From the NCBI GenBank assembly GCA_024641245.1, contig JAHEDK010000006.1, positions 1 through 64,000 on the forward strand: a stretch of 64,000 nt of DNA, read 5' to 3'. The position numbers and the translations under genes are program-made. This DNA is from Actinomycetes bacterium (GTDB lineage: Bacteria > Actinomycetota > Acidimicrobiia > Spongiisociales > JAHEDJ01). Each line of letters begins with the position of its first letter. The stretch's first letter is position 1. The notes beneath the pieces were generated by a model. The model was not told where the DNA came from, made no database searches, and saw only the letters and a list, made by a program, of their open reading frames with translations. Below are positions 17,979-26,499 of this stretch, piece after piece.

Positions 17979-19490
17979 ATGGACGTTAGAGCCCATATGA
18001 GCATGCTGTTCCACCTCGATAAGTGCATCGGATGTCACACGTGCAGCGTCGCCTGCAAGAACTTGTGGACCGACCGCAAGGGCGCCGAATACATGTGGTG
18101 GAACAACGTTGAGACCCGTCCCGGAACCGGATATCCAACCGGGTGGGAAGACCAGGAGCACTACCGGGGTGGATGGGAGAAGAACTGGGTCGGGGTTGAA
18201 CTGAAACTCCACAGCCGGCCGCAGGGTCTCGCCAACTTGTTCTACAACCCGGCACTGCCGGAACTGGACGACTATTACGAACCGTTCACGTTCCGATACG
18301 AGGACCTGTTCAACGCACCAGAAGGGGAGCACCAACCGACCGCGATCCCAATCTCGGCCATCACCGGAGACCCGATCGACATCCAAGCCGGTCCGAACTG
18401 GGACGACGACCTCTCCGGATCCAATATCTACGCCGCCAACGATCCCAACATGGTCGATGTCGCGGCCGAGGTGAGGGAGCAGATGTCTGAGATCGAGCGG
18501 GTGGTGTTCAACTACCTGCCCCGAATCTGCAACCACTGTCTCAACCCGGCCTGCGTGGCCGCTTGTCCCAGCGGCGCCATCTACAAACGCGGCGAGGACG
18601 GCGTTGTCCTGGTCAACGAAGACAAGTGCCGTGCCTGGCGTATGTGTGTGTCGGCCTGCCCGTACAAGAAGGTCTATTACAACTGGTCGACGGGCAAGTC
18701 GGAGAAATGCATTCTGTGCTTCCCGCGCATGGAGACCGGTCAGGCCCCTGCCTGTGCCCACTCGTGCGTCGGTCGTATCCGCTACATGGGGGTGTTGCTC
18801 TACGACGCCGACCTGATTCAGTGGGCGGCCGAGGGCCCGGAAGAGGAACTGTTCGACCGGCAGAACGAGGTGATTCTCGATCCGTTCGATCCAGCCGTGA
18901 TCGCGGCGGCCAAGGAGAACGGAATCGACGACGGCACAATGGCGGCGGCGCAGAAGTCACCCGCCTATAGGTTCGTCAAAGAGTGGAAGCTGGCCCTGCC
19001 GCTCCACGCCGAATATCGGACTATTGCGATGATGTTCTACATCCCGCCCCTATCGCCGGTCGTATCCACGATTGAGGAAGGTCTCGTGCGATTGGATATC
19101 TCACCGGAGCAGATCGACTTCGAACTGTTCCAGGGTCTCGAGAAAGCCAGGCTGCCTATCAAGTACCTGGCGAATCTCTTCTCGGCCGGAAACGAAGAGG
19201 TCATCGAGAAGATCCTCCGCAAGATGCTGGCGGTCCGCATCTACAAACGCCGTCAGAGCGTGGAGGGCTTCATCGACGAGGCGACCGAAGCGATGATCGA
19301 ATCCGCAGGAACCACTCCGGAGGAGATCGAGGCCATCTATAGGTTGACGACTCTCCCGACAATGCAGGAACGGTTCGTTTTCCCGCCCTACCACCGGGAG
19401 ATGTCGGCCGAAGCGATGTACGGCGATCCGCTTGCCCGCAAGGGGGAGACCGGACTCGGGTATACGGCTGCTCCGAAACGAGGTGCGTGA
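17979..19490 (+). CDS. narH: Respiratory nitrate reductase, beta subunit (iron-sulfur)
   Basis: The protein has 503 residues from the ATG behind GAGGAGG, 11 bp after narG. Four Cys groups coordinate FS1-FS4: CIGCHTCSVAC (Cys16, 19, 22, 26), CNHCLNPACVAACP, CRAWRMCVSACP and CILC ... CAHSC. In the third group Trp replaces the second cysteine of a ferredoxin motif, the known signature of the [3Fe-4S] cluster in NarH. It relays electrons from the NarI hemes to NarG. Confidence 0.98.
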   Translation: MDVRAHMSMLFHLDKCIGCHTCSVACKNLWTDRKGAEYMWWNNVETRPGTGYPTGWEDQEHYRGGWEKNWVGVELKLHSRPQGLANLFYNPALPELDDYYEPFTFRYEDLFNAPEGEHQPTAIPISAITGDPIDIQAGPNWDDDLSGSNIYAANDPNMVDVAAEVREQMSEIERVVFNYLPRICNHCLNPACVAACPSGAIYKRGEDGVVLVNEDKCRAWRMCVSACPYKKVYYNWSTGKSEKCILCFPRMETGQAPACAHSCVGRIRYMGVLLYDADLIQWAAEGPEEELFDRQNEVILDPFDPAVIAAAKENGIDDGTMAAAQKSPAYRFVKEWKLALPLHAEYRTIAMMFYIPPLSPVVSTIEEGLVRLDISPEQIDFELFQGLEKARLPIKYLANLFSAGNEEVIEKILRKMLAVRIYKRRQSVEGFIDEATEAMIESAGTTPEEIEAIYRLTTLPTMQERFVFPPYHREMSAEAMYGDPLARKGETGLGYTAAPKRGA

Positions 19491-19999
19491 TGAAGGACTT
19501 CGCGCTTCTTGCGGAAGGCTTCGGATATCCGCGACCCGGTCGTCTCGACGAACTTCGGACGGCGCTGGGCCAGATCGAGTCGGGAGGAGCGCGCAAACAC
19601 TTCGGTCGATTCGTCGAGGCTGTGGCCGGGCTGACCCTCGCCGAATGGGAAGAACTCCACACACGCACTCTCGATCTCGGCCCGCTGTTCGTGCCGTACG
19701 TCGGCTACGTCATCTGGGGCGACAACTACCACCGTGGCGAGTTCATGGCGGAGCTCAAGGTTGCGCAAGAAACGTTCGGAATAGACCCGTCGGGTGAGCT
19801 CCCGGATCACCTCGATCCGGTCTTGCGACTGCTGGCAGCGGCCGATCCGCGGCCGGCATCGCTGCTCGAGTCGCTTCCCAAGGCGCTGGACACGATGCGT
19901 TCAGAGTTGAAGGAAGCCGAGCGAGACAATCCGTACCGCCACTTACTGGCGGCTATCGCCGAGATCGATGTTCCGGCGCCGGTTGGAGGTGTGCAATGA
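19490..19999 (+). CDS. narJ: Nitrate reductase assembly chaperone
   Basis: This is a 169-residue NarJ/TorD-family chaperone. The ATG shares one base with the narH stop (TGATG). The helical family core is visible: LLAEGFGYP near the start, the acidic LTLAEWEELHTRTLDLGPLF segment, and the conserved PYVGYVIWGDNYHRGEFMAEL region around residues 70-90. NarJ holds apo-NarGH for cofactor insertion and is not part of the final complex. It ends with an ATGA overlap onto narI. Confidence 0.95.
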   Translation: MKDFALLAEGFGYPRPGRLDELRTALGQIESGGARKHFGRFVEAVAGLTLAEWEELHTRTLDLGPLFVPYVGYVIWGDNYHRGEFMAELKVAQETFGIDPSGELPDHLDPVLRLLAAADPRPASLLESLPKALDTMRSELKEAERDNPYRHLLAAIAEIDVPAPVGGVQ

Positions 20000-20715
20000 G
20001 TGATGGTGTCCTTCTGTTCGTAGTGCTCCCGTATGTCGGCCTGGCGCTGGCGATAGTCGGCACGATCTACCGGCTGAAGTACCGAAAGTTCTCGGTGTCT
20101 TCGCTATCGACCCAGTTGCTCGAGAATCGTCAACTTTTCTGGGGTTCGATTTCGTTCCACTGGGGGATCGTCTCGATACTCACCGGACATCTCCTGGTGC
20201 TGCTTGTGCCCGTCGGCTTTCAGGCCTGGAACGGTTCGCCTGTCAGGCTCTATCTCCTGGAGATCACCGGGTTCGCACTTGGTGTTTGGGCGCTTGGCGG
20301 ACTGGCGGTACTCATCTATCGCCGGTTGACCTCGCGCCGGATCCAGGCGGTGACAACGCCGATGGACCTCGTCGTCCTGACACTGTTGTTTGCCCAGGTC
20401 GTTACCGGTTTGTGGATTGCCGGAGGCTACCGGTGGGGTTCGTTCTGGGGAACGGGCGTGTTCGCACCCTGGATTTGGTCCCTCTTGACCTTCCGGCCCC
20501 GTCCGGACCTGGTAGCAAACCTGCCGGTCGTGCTGCAGACGCACGTCACCCTGTTCTGGTTGTTCCTGGTGGCGTTTCCGTTCACCCGGCTGGTGCACAT
20601 CATCACCGCGCCGTTCCAATACATTCTGCGCCCCTGGCAGCTCGTCGGATGGGTTCGCCGCGACCGCGTAGCTCCGAGACCGGAGATCCCGACCAGGGTC
20701 GGAACCGGCGTCTGA
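19996..20715 (+). CDS. narI: Nitrate reductase gamma subunit (diheme cytochrome b)
   Basis: This 239-residue membrane subunit has five transmembrane helices. The four axial heme ligands are all present at family positions: His55 (SFHWG), His65 (TGHLL), His183 (QTHVT) and His201 (LVHII). The E. coli equivalents are 56, 66, 187 and 205. It oxidises quinol and passes electrons through two b hemes to NarH. It is the last gene of the cytochrome-narGHJI operon; 110 bp of unremarkable sequence follows. Confidence 0.97.
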   Translation: MSDGVLLFVVLPYVGLALAIVGTIYRLKYRKFSVSSLSTQLLENRQLFWGSISFHWGIVSILTGHLLVLLVPVGFQAWNGSPVRLYLLEITGFALGVWALGGLAVLIYRRLTSRRIQAVTTPMDLVVLTLLFAQVVTGLWIAGGYRWGSFWGTGVFAPWIWSLLTFRPRPDLVANLPVVLQTHVTLFWLFLVAFPFTRLVHIITAPFQYILRPWQLVGWVRRDRVAPRPEIPTRVGTGV

Positions 20716-20825
20716 TTGATACCTGCCACAAAGTACCTCTTGCGCATTGCCGACCGCCCGGTAAGCTGCCGTCGGCTTCAACCGTCCCGGCTCAAGATCC
20801 AGGGCGCTCATGCCGATTCCCTTCT

Positions 20826-21494
20826 ATGAACGCCCCCACCTTCCAACCCCCCTCGCTTCGTTCGCTCGCGCGACATGCCATCCACCCTCTGCTCGAGGGC
20901 GTGGCCATTCCGCTGGCTTTGTTCTATGTCTTCCTGTGGATTGTCGGCATTTGGGGAGCGATCGGAGTTGCCCTCTTCTGGTCGTGGGGAGCGGTCGCTT
21001 ATCGAGTGCACCGACGCCAGCGTGTTCCCGGGGTTCTCTTGCTGGGCGCACTTGGGATGACTGTGCGCACCGTGCTGGCAGTCTCGACCCGGTCGGTGTT
21101 CTTTTACTTCCTCCAGCCGACGCTCGGCACGGTCGTCGTGGCTGCTGCCTTCTTGCTGTCCGTTCCGGCCGGTCGACCGCTGGCCGCCCGGCTCGCCGAG
21201 GACTTTCTGCCGATGCCGGACGCCTTTCGGAGTCATCCGGCTGTGCGAAGCTACTTCCTCCGTATCACCCTCTTGTGGGCGCTGGTGCAACTCGCCAACG
21301 CCGCTCTGGGGTTCTGGCTGCTCGTCAGTCAGCCGGTTCCCGTCTTCCTGGCTGCCAAGACGGCCGGAACGCTCGCACTCACTGCGGCAGCCATCGGCCT
21401 CTCAACCTTTGTGTTCTTCCGATCGATGCGCCGCCACGGACTGCTCGCCACCGCCATCCCGGCATTGCCCGTCTGCACGCATAGCGTGGTTTGA
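20826..21494 (+). CDS. Membrane protein, VC0807-like family
   Basis: This 222-residue polytopic membrane protein has about six helices. The arrangement resembles the VC0807-type family: two N-terminal hydrophobic segments, then RVPGVLLLGALGMTVRTVL, the FYFLQPTLGTVVVAA segment, VPAGRPLAARLAEDFLPMP, and a late LLWALVQLANAALGFWLL helix. The function is unknown. The frame stays open upstream into narI; the ATG at 20826 was chosen because hydrophobic coding character begins there. It overlaps the hydrolase start by one base. My family assignment is from memory of conserved motifs. Confidence 0.7.
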   Translation: MNAPTFQPPSLRSLARHAIHPLLEGVAIPLALFYVFLWIVGIWGAIGVALFWSWGAVAYRVHRRQRVPGVLLLGALGMTVRTVLAVSTRSVFFYFLQPTLGTVVVAAAFLLSVPAGRPLAARLAEDFLPMPDAFRSHPAVRSYFLRITLLWALVQLANAALGFWLLVSQPVPVFLAAKTAGTLALTAAAIGLSTFVFFRSMRRHGLLATAIPALPVCTHSVV

Positions 21495-22231
21495 TGCAAG
21501 GTCTGCAATTCGTCACGCGCGACGGCTTCACGTTGCAGGGTCGCTGGATGCCGGCAACCTCTGATCCTCGTGGAACCGCCGTAGTCATTGCCCACGGGTT
21601 TACTGCGTCAAAGGACGATCCGGAGGTTGAAGAGTTCGCCCGCGGACTAGCCGACGCCGGCCACGACGTGCTGACGTACGACTCCCGGGGTCACAACGAC
21701 TCTGAAGGCCTGTGCACTCTGGGAGACAGCGAGCAGTTCGATGTGGAGGCAGCTGTGCGAGAGGCCCGGTTGCGATCCGGCACCGTAGTGGTGTTCGGTG
21801 CGTCGATGGGAGCCATCGCTGCCTTGCGTTATGCCGCCACGGACCATGGGCTGGCCGGCGCCGTGAGCCTCAGTTCACCGGCGCGGTGGCGAATCCCGAG
21901 GAGCGCCTCGGCAGTTCTGGCGATACTCATGACCCGCACGAGACTCGGCCGCTACCTGGCCGCCCGGTTTCTGCGGGTTCGCATCCACCCGCAATGGACG
22001 AACCCACCTCCCCCCGAGGCTCTCGTTTCGAATATCCGGGTGCCTCTCGCCGTGGTCCACGGGCAGTCCGATTCTTTCATCCACACCGGCGAGGCGAGAC
22101 GACTGGCTTTGGCGGCGGTCGGGCCCACCCGCCTCGAGCTTGTCCCACGCATGGGCCATGCGTTCGACAGGACGGGCATCCCCTCCATTCGTCGGGCAAT
22201 CGACTGGGCACTGGCTACGGCGCCGGCCTGA
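21494..22231 (+). CDS. Alpha/beta hydrolase (serine esterase-like)
   Basis: This 245-residue protein has an alpha/beta hydrolase fold. The oxyanion strand is VVIAHGFTASKDDP. The nucleophile elbow is GASMG, with Ser near residue 102. The acid is probably the Asp in HGQSDSFI, and the catalytic His is in RMGHAFD near the C-terminus. The N-terminal VTRDGFTLQGRWM and YDSRGHNDSEG motifs resemble prokaryotic lysophospholipase/BAAT-like hydrolases. The ATG overlaps the previous stop, and a TTG just before it is an alternative. The neighbouring PlsY and DegV genes would fit a lipid role, but the substrate is unproven. Confidence 0.85.
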   Translation: MQGLQFVTRDGFTLQGRWMPATSDPRGTAVVIAHGFTASKDDPEVEEFARGLADAGHDVLTYDSRGHNDSEGLCTLGDSEQFDVEAAVREARLRSGTVVVFGASMGAIAALRYAATDHGLAGAVSLSSPARWRIPRSASAVLAILMTRTRLGRYLAARFLRVRIHPQWTNPPPPEALVSNIRVPLAVVHGQSDSFIHTGEARRLALAAVGPTRLELVPRMGHAFDRTGIPSIRRAIDWALATAPA

Positions 22232-22267
22232 AACCGGAACTCGCGATCAGGAACTCGCTACCCGCTA

Positions 22268-23101
22268 CTACCTCTCATCCCACCACCAGGCGAGGCCTGT
22301 CAGGCCCGGTCCGGAATGCATCACCATCACGGTGCCGAAATAGCCCATGAACTCGGTTTCCGGTTCAACTTCCGACCGGACTGTGTCCAGCAGATGAGCG
22401 GCGGTCTCCACTCCCAGGGCGTGCAGGCCGGCGATGTGGAGGCGGGCGTTGCCAGGATTCGAGGACCGCCAGATATCCAGCAACCGTTCACCGGCAGACT
22501 CGTCGCTCATAGCCGGGCGGAGAGCATGCACCTTCCCGTGGCGAACCTCGACCAGAGGCTTGACCCCCACCAAGTCTCCCGCCCGGGCGGCGATATACGG
22601 GACGTGGCCGCCTCGAGCCAACCAGCTCAGATCGTCCAGTCGAGCGACGAGCCGTACCCGTCCGGCGATGTACTCAGCCTCGCCGGCTACCGCCTCGAGC
22701 GACGAGCCGCGGTTGGCGCATCGCGTCGCTCCGAGGACGGCCAGCCCCTGAGCGCCGGCTGCCGTTCGCGAGTCGACGACTCGTGCAGGGACCGATGAGA
22801 GACGCGACGCGGTGTGTGCGCTGTCGTACGTTCCGGAGGCGAGTTCACAGGAGACGGTGACTATCAGCACGCCGTCATCGGTCCCGTGCTCCTCGATCGC
22901 TTGCAGGAAGTCACCAGGTGAGGGTCCTGAAGTGGTGAAGCCTTCATCTATGCGCTCGACCACCTCCTCGAGGCTCAGTTCGCCGTCGAGGTATGACTTG
23001 TCCCCGAGCGTGAGTCGCTCGGGGACAACGATCACCCCCGTCTCATTCGCCACCCCGGAGGGGATGGTGGCGACGCTGTCGGTGATGACGGTGACGGTCA
23101 T
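22268..23101 (-). CDS. DegV family fatty-acid-binding protein (FakB-like)
   Basis: This 277-residue DegV protein begins VTVITDSVATIPSGVANETGVIVVP, the family N-terminal signature with the Thr-Asp-Ser that contacts the fatty acid carboxylate. DGVLIVTVSCELASGTYDSA corresponds to the S-x-LSGTYQSA motif; here Glu-Leu-Ala-Ser replaces the common x-LS. In Firmicutes, FakB presents a bound fatty acid to the kinase FakA, and the acyl-phosphate is then used by PlsX/PlsY. The PlsY-like gene overlaps this one by 4 bp (ATGA), which supports a lipid role. No FakA (DAK domain) gene is in the window. Confidence 0.88.
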   Translation of the reverse strand: MTVTVITDSVATIPSGVANETGVIVVPERLTLGDKSYLDGELSLEEVVERIDEGFTTSGPSPGDFLQAIEEHGTDDGVLIVTVSCELASGTYDSAHTASRLSSVPARVVDSRTAAGAQGLAVLGATRCANRGSSLEAVAGEAEYIAGRVRLVARLDDLSWLARGGHVPYIAARAGDLVGVKPLVEVRHGKVHALRPAMSDESAGERLLDIWRSSNPGNARLHIAGLHALGVETAAHLLDTVRSEVEPETEFMGYFGTVMVMHSGPGLTGLAWWWDER

Positions 23102-23763
23102 CAGCCGCTGCTTCCCGGTTTGCGACGTGCCCATTCGATCGGCGGAGGTGAATCCTGGTCGAACACGAGGCGGATGAGCCGCGTCTTCCAGAGCTTCGCA
23201 CCCTCCGCCGGTTGATTACCTGCGATGCGCTTCGCCAGGATCGGGAGAACGACGGCGACGCCGGCCGTTGCCCCGCGCCGCCCGCACTTTGCTGCCAGCA
23301 CCGGGATGAGAGCCAGGTAGGAAGAGAATGCGCCTACTGAAGTCAGCCGCGCCATACGGCCGACGGTGACGCCTCCGAGCAGAACTAGGCTTCCCTGCCA
23401 TCCGTTCACGAGGAGGGCACCCATGGCGGGGGATATGCCCCTGCCTCCCGCCCCGCCGAGGAAGATCGACCAGTTGTGCCCGATCACCGCGGTCCCGCCT
23501 GCGAGGGCTGCCAGCATCGGGCTGGCGCTCCCCGCCACAAGCGGGCCCGTCGTTCCCTTGGCGACATCGAGGATGCCGCCGACGAGCAACGGCCCAAGGC
23601 CGGCCTCGTAGTACAGCCCCGAACCTGAAACGGTCCCGGTGCCGACCTCGCGCAAATCAACGCCCTTCGTCCGACCAGCCACAAGGTTCGAAAACGGGAC
23701 GGCACCAGCCAGGTACCCGATACCGATAGCCACGATGGGCCGGGCGCAGGCTCTCAATCCCAT
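23101..23763 (-). CDS. PlsY-like glycerol-3-phosphate acyltransferase homologue
   Basis: This 220-residue membrane protein has 5-7 helices. Family motif 1 is recognisable in LAGAVPFSNLVAGRTKGVDLREVG. Motif 2, normally G-S/T-G-N-x-G-A-T-N, is degenerate (GTGTVSGSGLY). Motif 3 is present as IGHNWSIFLGGAGGRGIS, where PlsY proteins usually have GGKG. PlsY moves an acyl group from acyl-phosphate to glycerol-3-phosphate. The altered second motif raises the possibility of a different acceptor or a non-catalytic paralogue. It forms an operon with the DegV gene. Confidence 0.8.
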   Translation of the reverse strand: MGLRACARPIVAIGIGYLAGAVPFSNLVAGRTKGVDLREVGTGTVSGSGLYYEAGLGPLLVGGILDVAKGTTGPLVAGSASPMLAALAGGTAVIGHNWSIFLGGAGGRGISPAMGALLVNGWQGSLVLLGGVTVGRMARLTSVGAFSSYLALIPVLAAKCGRRGATAGVAVVLPILAKRIAGNQPAEGAKLWKTRLIRLVFDQDSPPPIEWARRKPGSSG

Positions 23764-23832
23764 GGACTCAGACTATGCGATCGAGCATCGGGGCATTCGA
23801 AAATGCCCGGGAGCACAGCAGGTCGACGACGT

Positions 23833-24027
23833 TCAAACCAGAAGGACTATTCCGATGACGATGGCGGCGATGCCCCAGATGATGAAGAAGATCACCGTGC
23901 CGGTTTCGGTCAGAGCGCTCACAAAACCCTGGATCTTCTTCATGTTCCAGATGGCCGGCGGCTTCATGAAGGCTATGGCCACCACTGCGAGACCGTAGAC
24001 GATTAGGACGATGCCGAGTGCCGTCAT
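23833..24027 (-). CDS. Small two-helix membrane protein
   Basis: This 64-residue protein has two hydrophobic segments (ALGIVLIVYGLAVVAIAFM and TVIFFIIWGIAAIVIGIVLL) separated by a short polar turn, WNMKKIQGF. No family is recognised. It is kept because nearly the whole frame has membrane-protein composition, which is unlikely for a shadow frame, and because no gene competes on the other strand. Confidence 0.6.
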   Translation of the reverse strand: MTALGIVLIVYGLAVVAIAFMKPPAIWNMKKIQGFVSALTETGTVIFFIIWGIAAIVIGIVLLV

Positions 24028-24180
24028 GCTGCGAGCATACCGCCCGGTTCAACTCCATCCATGGGCCGAGAGTCCCACCTGGCCGGCGAACGACCCGGGT
24101 CTCACCAGATCTTCAAGTCGTCTTCAGCGGCCTCTTAGACCGCTGGACGACACTTCATAGAGACATACAAGGAGAACGTG

Positions 24181-24501
24181 ATGGTGTTGGCTGATCTCGG
24201 CCGAAGAGGTTTCGCGAGTGGTCACATGGACGGCCTCGGGTACTGGTACCTCATTCCGATGCTGGTGTTTCTTGCGGCCGTTGTGACTCTCGGCGTGGTG
24301 CTCTTCAACCAACGCGGCCGGCTCGCTACCGAAGATCCCCTTCGGCGGGTGGCTGGTCGATATGCCGCCGGTAAAATCGAACGAGTCGAGTTCGAACGAG
24401 TCCAGCGTGATCTACTCGCAGGGGAGGTGGTCCGCTTGCCCGGAAACGAGCATGAAGGCGATGGAGGGGACCCACCGGCGGAGCTCGGCCAGGCGGATTA
24501 G
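24181..24501 (+). CDS. Single-helix membrane protein with SHOCT-like C-terminus
   Basis: The ATG at 24181 is preceded by AAGGAG at 6-base spacing; a GTG at 24178 is too close. The 106-residue product has one transmembrane helix (YWYLIPMLVFLAAVVTLGVVLF). A basic linker and a short amphipathic motif follow (DPLRRVAGRYAAGKIERVEFERVQRDL), matching SHOCT domains (ILxxRYAxGEIxxEEFxxxxxxL). SHOCT domains mediate oligomerisation or membrane targeting; the role here is unknown. It converges on and slightly overlaps the antiporter gene at 3' ends. Confidence 0.72.
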   Translation: MVLADLGRRGFASGHMDGLGYWYLIPMLVFLAAVVTLGVVLFNQRGRLATEDPLRRVAGRYAAGKIERVEFERVQRDLLAGEVVRLPGNEHEGDGGDPPAELGQAD

Positions 24502-26291
24502 GGTTCGGAAGGCGCCAACCATATGAGCGTGTCGCCTCCTCGAAGTCCGGACACAGCTCGCTCGGCAGTGTCTGCCGTCACCACGCTCAATCGTTCGTTG
24601 CGGACCACGAAGGCAGGACGGACCCCGCCTTCCTGCTCAATGAGATCATCGGCGCCGAAAGACTCGGACAACTGCGTCCGGCGGAGTTCAAACCCGGATT
24701 CGAACTCATGACGAAGCGTCTCATAGTCGAAGTCATCGCCGAATAACGTGCGTCCGCCGAGGTGGGCTCCGCTGGTCTCAATACCGGGCGGTAGCGCGGC
24801 GGTGGGCAGCTGATATGTTTCCGCACCGCCGAAGACATCGGTGAAGCGCTGACAGGCCAGCGTGTTGACTTCATCGTTTGGAGTCAGCGCCAGGAGCCGC
24901 CCGATTCCAGACAGCTCGAGTTCGAGATCGATGTCCTCGTCGAGAACGTTTCCATAGAAGGTTTGGAGCCCGTCCATTCTCGCCCGATACTCATCGGTGC
25001 GGTTGGTGGTCGCCATCACGACCGAAATCCCGGAGTCGTGCAACGCTCGGGCAATTGACTGCTCGACCGCTCCCGCGCCAACGATCAGGATTCCCTGTTG
25101 GTTGCTCTCGGCCAATCCGAGTCGCCTGGCGAGAGGCCCAGTTCCGAGACCGTAGAGAATGACCGTCGCCATGATCACGGCGAACGTCAGTGGCACCAGC
25201 TTCTCGGCTCCGGCATAACCTCTGGACTCCAATTCGAGAGCGAACACCGATGCGATCGAAGCCGCCACGATCCCGCGCGGTGCCACTCCGGCGAGCAGCC
25301 AGCGTTCGGCGCTCGCAAGATCAGATCTCCAGGTCGCCACGGCGACGGCGAGAGGACGTGCGACCAAGACCAGCGCGGCGATCAGACCCACGGTTCCGAA
25401 TCCGAGCAGGGCGAGATCGTCGGTCGTGAGTCGGGCGCTCAGGATGATGAAGAGCACTCCGATGAGCAGAACCCGTACGATCTCCGAGAACCGGAGGATC
25501 TGTTCGGTGCGGATCGGACGGTGATTCGCCAGGATCAGCCCCAGGACGGTGGTGGCAATCAACCCGGACTCGTGGATGAACGCGTTCGAGACGGTGAAGG
25601 CGGCGAGGGCGGCGGCGATACCGAACAGCGACAGGAGTTGCTCGGGCACCCAGTGCCGTCGCAGCGGGAGGATGGTGAGGACGGCTGCGATACCGCCTGC
25701 CAGGACTCCCACGATGACGAACATCAGCACGTCGGCCCCGACCGACAACGGAGAGCTCTCTTCGAAGCCGACCAGCAAGACATCGAAGGTGAGTACAGCC
25801 ACCATCGCACCGATACCGTCGATGAAGATGCTCTCCCATTTGAGGATGGAGGAGACGGAACGGCTCGGTCGAACACTGCGCAGGATGGGTCCCACGACCG
25901 TTGGCCCGGACACCACCAGGATTGACCCGAGGAGGAACGCGGCACCGGTTGGGAGGTCGGTGAACAGCAGCGCCGCACCGCTTCCGACCATCCAGGTGAT
26001 CAGCACGCCCGCCGATACCAGCAGCCAGATGACACGCTGCTGACCCTGGATCTCGCGCAATCGGAGGCTCAAACCTCCCTCGAAGAGAATGATCCCGACG
26101 GCCAGGGACACGACCGGAGTCAGGATCTCGCCGAATAGAGCGTCGGGATCGATGAGTCCGAATCCGGGGCCGGCAATGAGCCCGACTGCCATGAGCAGCA
26201 GAATCGAGGGTATGTGGAGCCGCCCGGCGAGCCAGGTAGCGGCTACCGCGACGATGACCAGGAGTGCGATCTGAACTGACGGGTCTTGCAC
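24498..26291 (-). CDS. CPA1-type Na+(K+)/H+ antiporter with C-terminal TrkA-N domain
   Basis: The protein has 597 residues from a GTG behind GAGG. Residues 1-385 form a 12-13 helix Na+/H+ exchanger domain (IILFEGGLSLRLREI, then the ion-site helix KWESIFIDGIGAMVAV). Residues 395-510 form a Rossmann TrkA-N fold (GILIVGAGAVEQSIARALHDSG), expected to bind NAD(H) or another nucleotide and gate transport. There is no clear TrkA-C domain. It probably handles cytoplasmic pH and monovalent cations; the exact ion is not determinable. It diverges from the signalling pair at 26500 across a 208-bp promoter region. Confidence 0.9.
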   Translation of the reverse strand: MQDPSVQIALLVIVAVAATWLAGRLHIPSILLLMAVGLIAGPGFGLIDPDALFGEILTPVVSLAVGIILFEGGLSLRLREIQGQQRVIWLLVSAGVLITWMVGSGAALLFTDLPTGAAFLLGSILVVSGPTVVGPILRSVRPSRSVSSILKWESIFIDGIGAMVAVLTFDVLLVGFEESSPLSVGADVLMFVIVGVLAGGIAAVLTILPLRRHWVPEQLLSLFGIAAALAAFTVSNAFIHESGLIATTVLGLILANHRPIRTEQILRFSEIVRVLLIGVLFIILSARLTTDDLALLGFGTVGLIAALVLVARPLAVAVATWRSDLASAERWLLAGVAPRGIVAASIASVFALELESRGYAGAEKLVPLTFAVIMATVILYGLGTGPLARRLGLAESNQQGILIVGAGAVEQSIARALHDSGISVVMATTNRTDEYRARMDGLQTFYGNVLDEDIDLELELSGIGRLLALTPNDEVNTLACQRFTDVFGGAETYQLPTAALPPGIETSGAHLGGRTLFGDDFDYETLRHEFESGFELRRTQLSESFGADDLIEQEGGVRPAFVVRNERLSVVTADTAERAVSGLRGGDTLIWLAPSEP

Positions 26292-26499
26292 CTGTTCCTC
26301 TCGAGTGTGGGCCTAGAAGATACCCGGCGCGAGCGGATGGCGAGAACATGCTCAGCCGGGAGGGGACTCGGTGGGTTTTCTCGTCGGTTGCCGGCATGTG
26401 TCGCTATGTTGAAGCGATGTCCGGCCGGAATTTCGGACTCGAGGGAGGATCGGCAGTGTTTCGACTGCTCAGGGCCTGTGTCTGTTTGCGGGTGAGACG

